DNA of 64,000 nt from Plantago major (taxonomy: Eukaryota > Streptophyta > Magnoliopsida > Lamiales > Plantaginaceae). The translations under genes were made by a program, and so were the position numbers. The DNA lies in assembly GCA_026545765.1 (NCBI GenBank), contig JAIFAC010000035.1:1-64000 (forward strand). The letters are read 5' to 3'. The notes beneath the pieces were generated by a model that was given only the letters and a program-made list of their open reading frames with translations, was not told where the DNA came from and searched no databases. Positions 59,388 to 64,000 of the stretch are shown here, one piece after another. Numbering within the stretch: the stretch's first letter is position 1; every line of letters begins with the position of its first letter.

Positions 59388-62300
59388 GTCCTAGAAAGAA
59401 CAAAAAGGGCTAAGATTCTTTATGTGATGGCGGTGATAAAATATCTGAAGAAGAACCTACACCACAGTTCTTGAACCTATATCAAGGTTGTTGGTGCAAA
59501 CACATCATCGAGGAGCGTTTCTTACGCCTGACTCAAGAAGCCACGATGAGTGGTAATTTAATCTTTGGCGATCTTGATGAAAATGCCACATCTAAAAATG
59601 CGGAAGAACATTCTCTTGACCAATCCTGCTTCGACAACCACAACAACCACAACCACAAGTGGTTGATGAAATGGTAAATGAACTCCATTTGAATTACCGA
59701 CAATCTGATATCTTTGAAGAAAATCCTGCAAAAGCGGGTTCCCAACTCGATGAGAGGATCAAGCGAGACATCTCTTGGAATGATCAACCGGGGAGGCAAC
59801 TGAGTTGCATACTCAGGAAAGGTGTGAAGTACCAGAAACTTCAAGCAAAGAAACTACATTGGGACAAGAAGACCAAAGTATAGAAAGGTCACAAGTTCCA
59901 GAGACCAATCAGCCTGAAATTGCTTAGGTAGTTGACCGGTTTAACTCTTATCTTGTGAAAAAATTTATGCTTATACATCTTGTTACTCATAAAATTTCTT
60001 TATTCTGGTGAGTTAGAAACACAAAAACAAGAGGAAGCTGAAAAGCTTACCTCAGAAACTGAGAAGGAGGTTTCCTCAACCTCGCCTCTTAAGATATCTG
60101 AGCCTGTGCCATAGGTAATAATTGATTCTTAAGATAACACTTCTTGATTATAAGTTTATGCACTTAATCATTAAAATGAATGTTTCTAACGAGGCTCCAG
60201 CGAGAAAGAGGAAGATAAAGCGAAATGCGGAAAAACCGAAACCGACAAGGTTTACGAAGAAACGAATCATTGAGCCTTCGGTATGAAGGTATATGAAAAT
60301 CAATGATAAATATTCTTCACCTTGGGTTAACTAAAATCTTCTCTAAATTATTGATGCTTTCTACTCACGGGCTCACTCGAGTAGAAGTGCGAGGGGACGA
60401 GTTGCGACATCCCACACTTTATGGAAATTGATGAGGCATCAAGGCCTTCATCACGAAAAGATTCGAGAGGCTGCAAGTCTCGAGAGACAAATATCTGAGC
60501 CTCCCATGGAGGTAATTGACCTCTCGGATATCGACTTGTCACTTAAAGTTTTCTTGATAAAATTTCCTAAGTATTGTGATAATGTTAATTCTCGGTTCAA
60601 GAAAGAAAGGTTGATGAGGACGGACTTCCAAGTCTCCGCCTCCAACAAGATATCTGAGACACCAATTGTCTCGATAGAACAAATCTCTGAGCTGAAGTAT
60701 TTACTCGGTAACTCGAAACTAAACTACACCTCTCCTCAGATATCTGTAAAAGTTTTGAAGCTCACTCAAAACTCTTTCTTTCAGGCTCAAACAAGTGCCG
60801 AGCAGGCTCCCAATGTTGAGACAAGGGACCTACTTCCCTTCTTCAAAGCTCACACCCTGCCAAAGCACATTCAAAGCTCACGAGCTCTTGACTTGGAGAC
60901 ATACATCCATGCAATGTTCCCTATCGAACAGTACACAGTTGCGACTCTATTGCATAAGGATTTCTCCGGAAGTGGCGCCTGATTTGATACAAGCCTTTGA
61001 GCAGGCGGATGGTGGACAAGATTACAAATGGCATTTAAGCCAGTCCTGCCCCAAACTCTGCAATTTATACCTTCTGAACAAGAAGAGGTTAATGGGCAGA
61101 AAATCACTATTCCTGAAGTGATCAATCTTGTATCTGAAGATGATGAGGAGGAAGAAATAAACGAAAATGACTTCGATGAACCTCCCACTGACCATCACCA
61201 AAAGGATGACACAGATAAAAAGGATGATGATGATGCCCTGCACGAGGACGGAGAATTTCGCTAAGAAATGATGCCTCGATTCTTTGAAAAGCACTGAGAA
61301 GACTTCCGAAATCTCCGTCTCCATCTCCTCGAAATCTACATCCATCTTCTCACCAACACCCGATTACTCTTGAACAAGTAGTTGAGCTTTACGAAGAAAC
61401 CAATCGGAAAATATTAAACACTCAAACCGGATCTGCTCAACTCGGACAAGCTGTTGGAAGAAGAACAACTCCATCTTCAATTGGAAGATCAAATAGCTAA
61501 ATCCGAGACAAGCTTGATCAACTACAAGATCAATACTTACAAGAAATGATTGCTTACTCGAGGTTAAAGAGCTACGGGATCTTTGTGCATGATATCACCA
61601 AAGAACTCGATCTTGAAGAAGTATACGAAGTCAAACATGATGCTAAGGCGCATCATCTTCAAAAGAAGTACCATCCTCCTCCCGGAAGGAAGAAACCAAT
61701 CTACGAGATGGTTCTTTGGACTCGATACAATCGATGAAAATGTCGAGAGGATGAAGATCCTTTAACGGTGATTACTCGGATGATGAAGAAGACAAGACTT
61801 TGGCGAGCACCGCCATGAACATTTAGCGGTTTCTCATTTGAAAAGGAAGGCGATTGCTCCTACAATATTCAAAAGCGCGAATGTCCACTCCAATGAATAC
61901 ATGGCGGTGCAATCTTGGCTCATCTGAACAAGGAGATGTCTTCACAGAACAAGGAAGTAATTGCCTCCGTCCCCTCTGAAATGAGAAAGTTCACTGAGCT
62001 CATCACTCAGAGAACAAATAGCATAGTCATTGCTCAGAAACATCAGGAATGATAAGGGGCGATGATCGTCTTTAGTGAAAAAGCTTTCAAGAGGCAAGTT
62101 ACAACTTTGGAAGCAGATGCCATCCTAGGCCCATTGGCAGAGCTCACTGATAAGGACAATGGACTTATCAAGCAAAATCAGGAGCTCAAAGCCGAACTTC
62201 AGAAGTTGGTCACTGCCTACAATTATTTACAAGGGCACTTTAACTCTCTCTCAGTTCCTTTATGAGGCGAGTCAATGACAATGACTAAGGGAAAGAATGT

Positions 62301-63498
62301 ACAAATCTGGACCTCAAAGTCAGGGGGGATGGGAAGAAGGAGAAGAAAACAAGAAGAAATCTAGAGCTGGTGCGGCTCAGAAAGGAAGAAGAAACATGAA
62401 AACTTCCCAGCCACCACTCAGAATCAATGAACCCTCCTCAAGCCAAGCTGCTTTGCAAATAGTAGGCGCTTCCCGAAACTCTTGAAGGAACTAAAATGAT
62501 AATAAGGGCCATGTACGAAACCTCCAAGAGTACGAGGCTCGAGGAGAACAAGTTAAAGGATTGATGAATCTTACGAAGGAGAAGAGGAAGGTCAAATCAA
62601 GTCCACAGGCAATGAAGAAGGCATAAAACTCTCACAGATCTAATCTTGATGATGATGAGAAGCCCATGAAGATGAAGCTCCTCTTCACGAAAAAGGAAAG
62701 CGAAAGCTGGAGCCCATAGGCGCAAAGCCCTAGCGGCTAAAACACCCTCTGGAAATACCAAGTCTATCCGGTGGTTCTTCAAGCAACAACCCCAAAGAGA
62801 ATTCAAGGCGGAGAAGAGCAGTGAGCTGAGCAAAGACAAAGTAAACTTCCACTCAGGCCAGAAGAAGCCAAAATAGAGTATGTGAAGTATGACAATGACT
62901 CCTCTGTCTACAGGTGCATCAATCAGAAAAATGGCTATTGGATTCTGGAACTGAAGCATCTATTGGTAAATTCAAGATTTCCAGAACCGATCCATAAACA
63001 ACTTATGGCATGGAGAAAAGATAAGCCAACCTTGATCAACACCAGTCACATTAAAGCTGGTTGGATTTTGAAGTTGTCGAGAAGCTGAAGCCGTGAGAAA
63101 GGACCTCTCGATGAATGTCCATATGGAAAGCGGATGATGTGCCTGAGTGCGAATATCACGAGCAGGCACAAGAGCAAGACTTTTGTAGAACCTATGAATC
63201 GTTCTATCTAGCGAAGATCAATACAAGGGTGACATCGGATATCGAGGATTATCTACAAATACTTCAAGCTTTCGGATATCGAATAGAGCATGCACAGAAG
63301 TGGGGAAAGTACCTGGGTCAAACATTTTGTCGAGAAAATCCTACCAAAACCTATAAAGAGTGTGGATTTGCGGAGACAACGAGATGCTCGTCAAAACACT
63401 TCTCTATGATTATTACGATGACATCAAAAGGTTTGGAGCGGAAATTTGCGGTGATCCATAGAAATACTGTTGAAGACTTGAAGAGATTGAAGACTTGA
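59388..63498 (+). pseudogene. env-like region of element B, right part
   Basis: Continues the region interrupted at 51722 and matches element A positions 1-1960 (for example 61546-61740 with 13-354). Longest frame 60428-60982 is rich in ISEPP/ISETP-type peptides and ends in AMFPIEQYTVATLL. 61028-61264 is a strongly acidic Asp/Glu run; 62062-62265 is a Leu/Lys/Glu coiled coil. 63115-63498 closes the region with a TAG at 63496. Numerous stops. No envelope fusion motif or membrane helix is claimed. Confidence 0.6.
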
Positions 63499-63822
63499 AG
63501 ACTAGTTTTTTAGGATGCTTACTTGGAGCTTGGTTACTCCTGTTGTCCTAATTTACTATGTAGTTTTTTGTATTTTTGCTGACTGAGCCAAACTTGTTCT
63601 ATGTATTGAAGTTATCTGTAATCTCTCTTTATAACTTATCTGAAGAACTTACTCTCAGATAGTATTCTATAAAAGATAACTTGTCAGCAAAGATCACACC
63701 TTGTGATTTGGTTGATGTTTACTTTCGCATAATTAAATAAATTTGAAGATCTTAAGAAAAGATTAAGTGTTGGATTGTTCACTCATCCAGATTTGTAATA
63801 GGTTAGATAGTCATCGTTGACT
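63499..63822 (+). other. 3' untranslated spacer of element B
   Basis: Between the env-like end and the polypurine tract. Contains several 'tatctgaag/ctcagatag' words. Nothing coding. Confidence 0.5.
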
Positions 63823-63841
63823 GATCAAAAAGGGGGAAATT
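63823..63841 (+). other. polypurine tract of element B
   Basis: gatcaaaaagggggaaatt immediately before the TGTTGGG of the 3' LTR; primes plus-strand synthesis in retrotransposons. Confidence 0.85.
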
Positions 63842-64000
63842 TGTTGGGAAATTTGTTAGGAAATTTCTTGGGAAATTTGTTAGGAAATTTGTTAGATATT
63901 TTGTTAGAAATATCTGTTTAGATTTTAATCAGCAACATGATGACTTATCTTAGTCTCAGAAAGGTGATTAGTACTCTTGGTTCACTTGAACATTGTAAAA
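63842..64000 (+). repeat. 3' LTR of element B, first 159 bp
   Basis: Matches 45996-46130. Its first 50 bases carry a three-fold expansion of 'gggaaatttgttaggaaat' absent from the 5' LTR. Cut by the window edge. Confidence 0.85.

Larger units (their letters stand above)
45996..64000 (+). mobile_element. Sirevirus-like copia retrotransposon B
   Basis: 5' LTR 45996-47642, gag, protease, start of integrase, then a deletion to the env-like region, polypurine tract at 63823-63841 and the first 159 bases of the 3' LTR. Same family as element A. Most of integrase and all of RT and RNase H are absent, so it could only have moved in trans or was deleted after insertion. CACTA element 3 is inserted at 51723-59384. 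Confidence 0.9.

Noticed and set aside
61028..61264. Acidic Asp/Glu-rich frame as a separate gene
   Set aside because: Lies within the env-like region of element B, continuous with its neighbours in element A.

Overview
This is a plant nuclear window made almost entirely of transposable elements, most of them broken. The plant origin is supported by Ty1/copia and Ty3/gypsy retrotransposons of plant-only types, CACTA (En/Spm) DNA transposons with TNP2-like transposase fragments, Stowaway- and Tourist-like MITEs, a hAT-like element and AT-rich spacers. I see no intact host gene, tRNA, rRNA or CRISPR array. Species cannot be named from the sequence.

Layout. (1) 1-11343: copia element A on the minus strand, Sirevirus-like. 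It has a 1.6 kb LTR, a long gag with coiled coils, pol ending near 3913, then a separate env-like region. Its far LTR lies left of the window. (2) 11344-22297: an older, related LTR in pieces. It is split by a probable gypsy solo LTR (which holds a hAT-like element, which holds a Stowaway-like MITE) and by two CACTA elements, one inside the other. (3) 23251-36784: a Ty3/gypsy element of the Tat type with 0.8 kb LTRs, decayed gag-pol with a second RNase H, and 6 kb between pol and the 3' LTR carrying genes on the opposite strand. (4) 36785-43248: AT-rich spacer with MITEs, local tandem duplications, a 34-copy pentanucleotide array and an RNase H-like fragment. (5) 43249-45995: the 3' end of a second Tat element, inverted, keeping the same opposite-strand units. 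(6) 45996-64000: Sirevirus-like element B on the plus strand. It has lost most of integrase, all of reverse transcriptase and RNase H, and is split at 51723-59384 by a 7.7 kb CACTA element with unusually long inverted arms.

Order of events that can be read: element B was split by CACTA-3, so CACTA-3 is younger. The gypsy solo LTR and the CACTA nest are younger than the old LTR they interrupt. The inner CACTA is younger than the outer.

The most interesting content is the opposite-strand gene set in the Tat elements. One unit has a TATA box, a canonical 5'-leader intron and a Transposase_28-like domain. A second is a small ORF, about 75 to 118 codons, kept in the same order in two diverged elements. 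Also notable are the long inverted arms of CACTA-3 and a window-wide pattern of small deletions that create CG dinucleotides, which may be a sequencing or assembly artefact. All statements about families come from recognising motifs by eye; no search was run.
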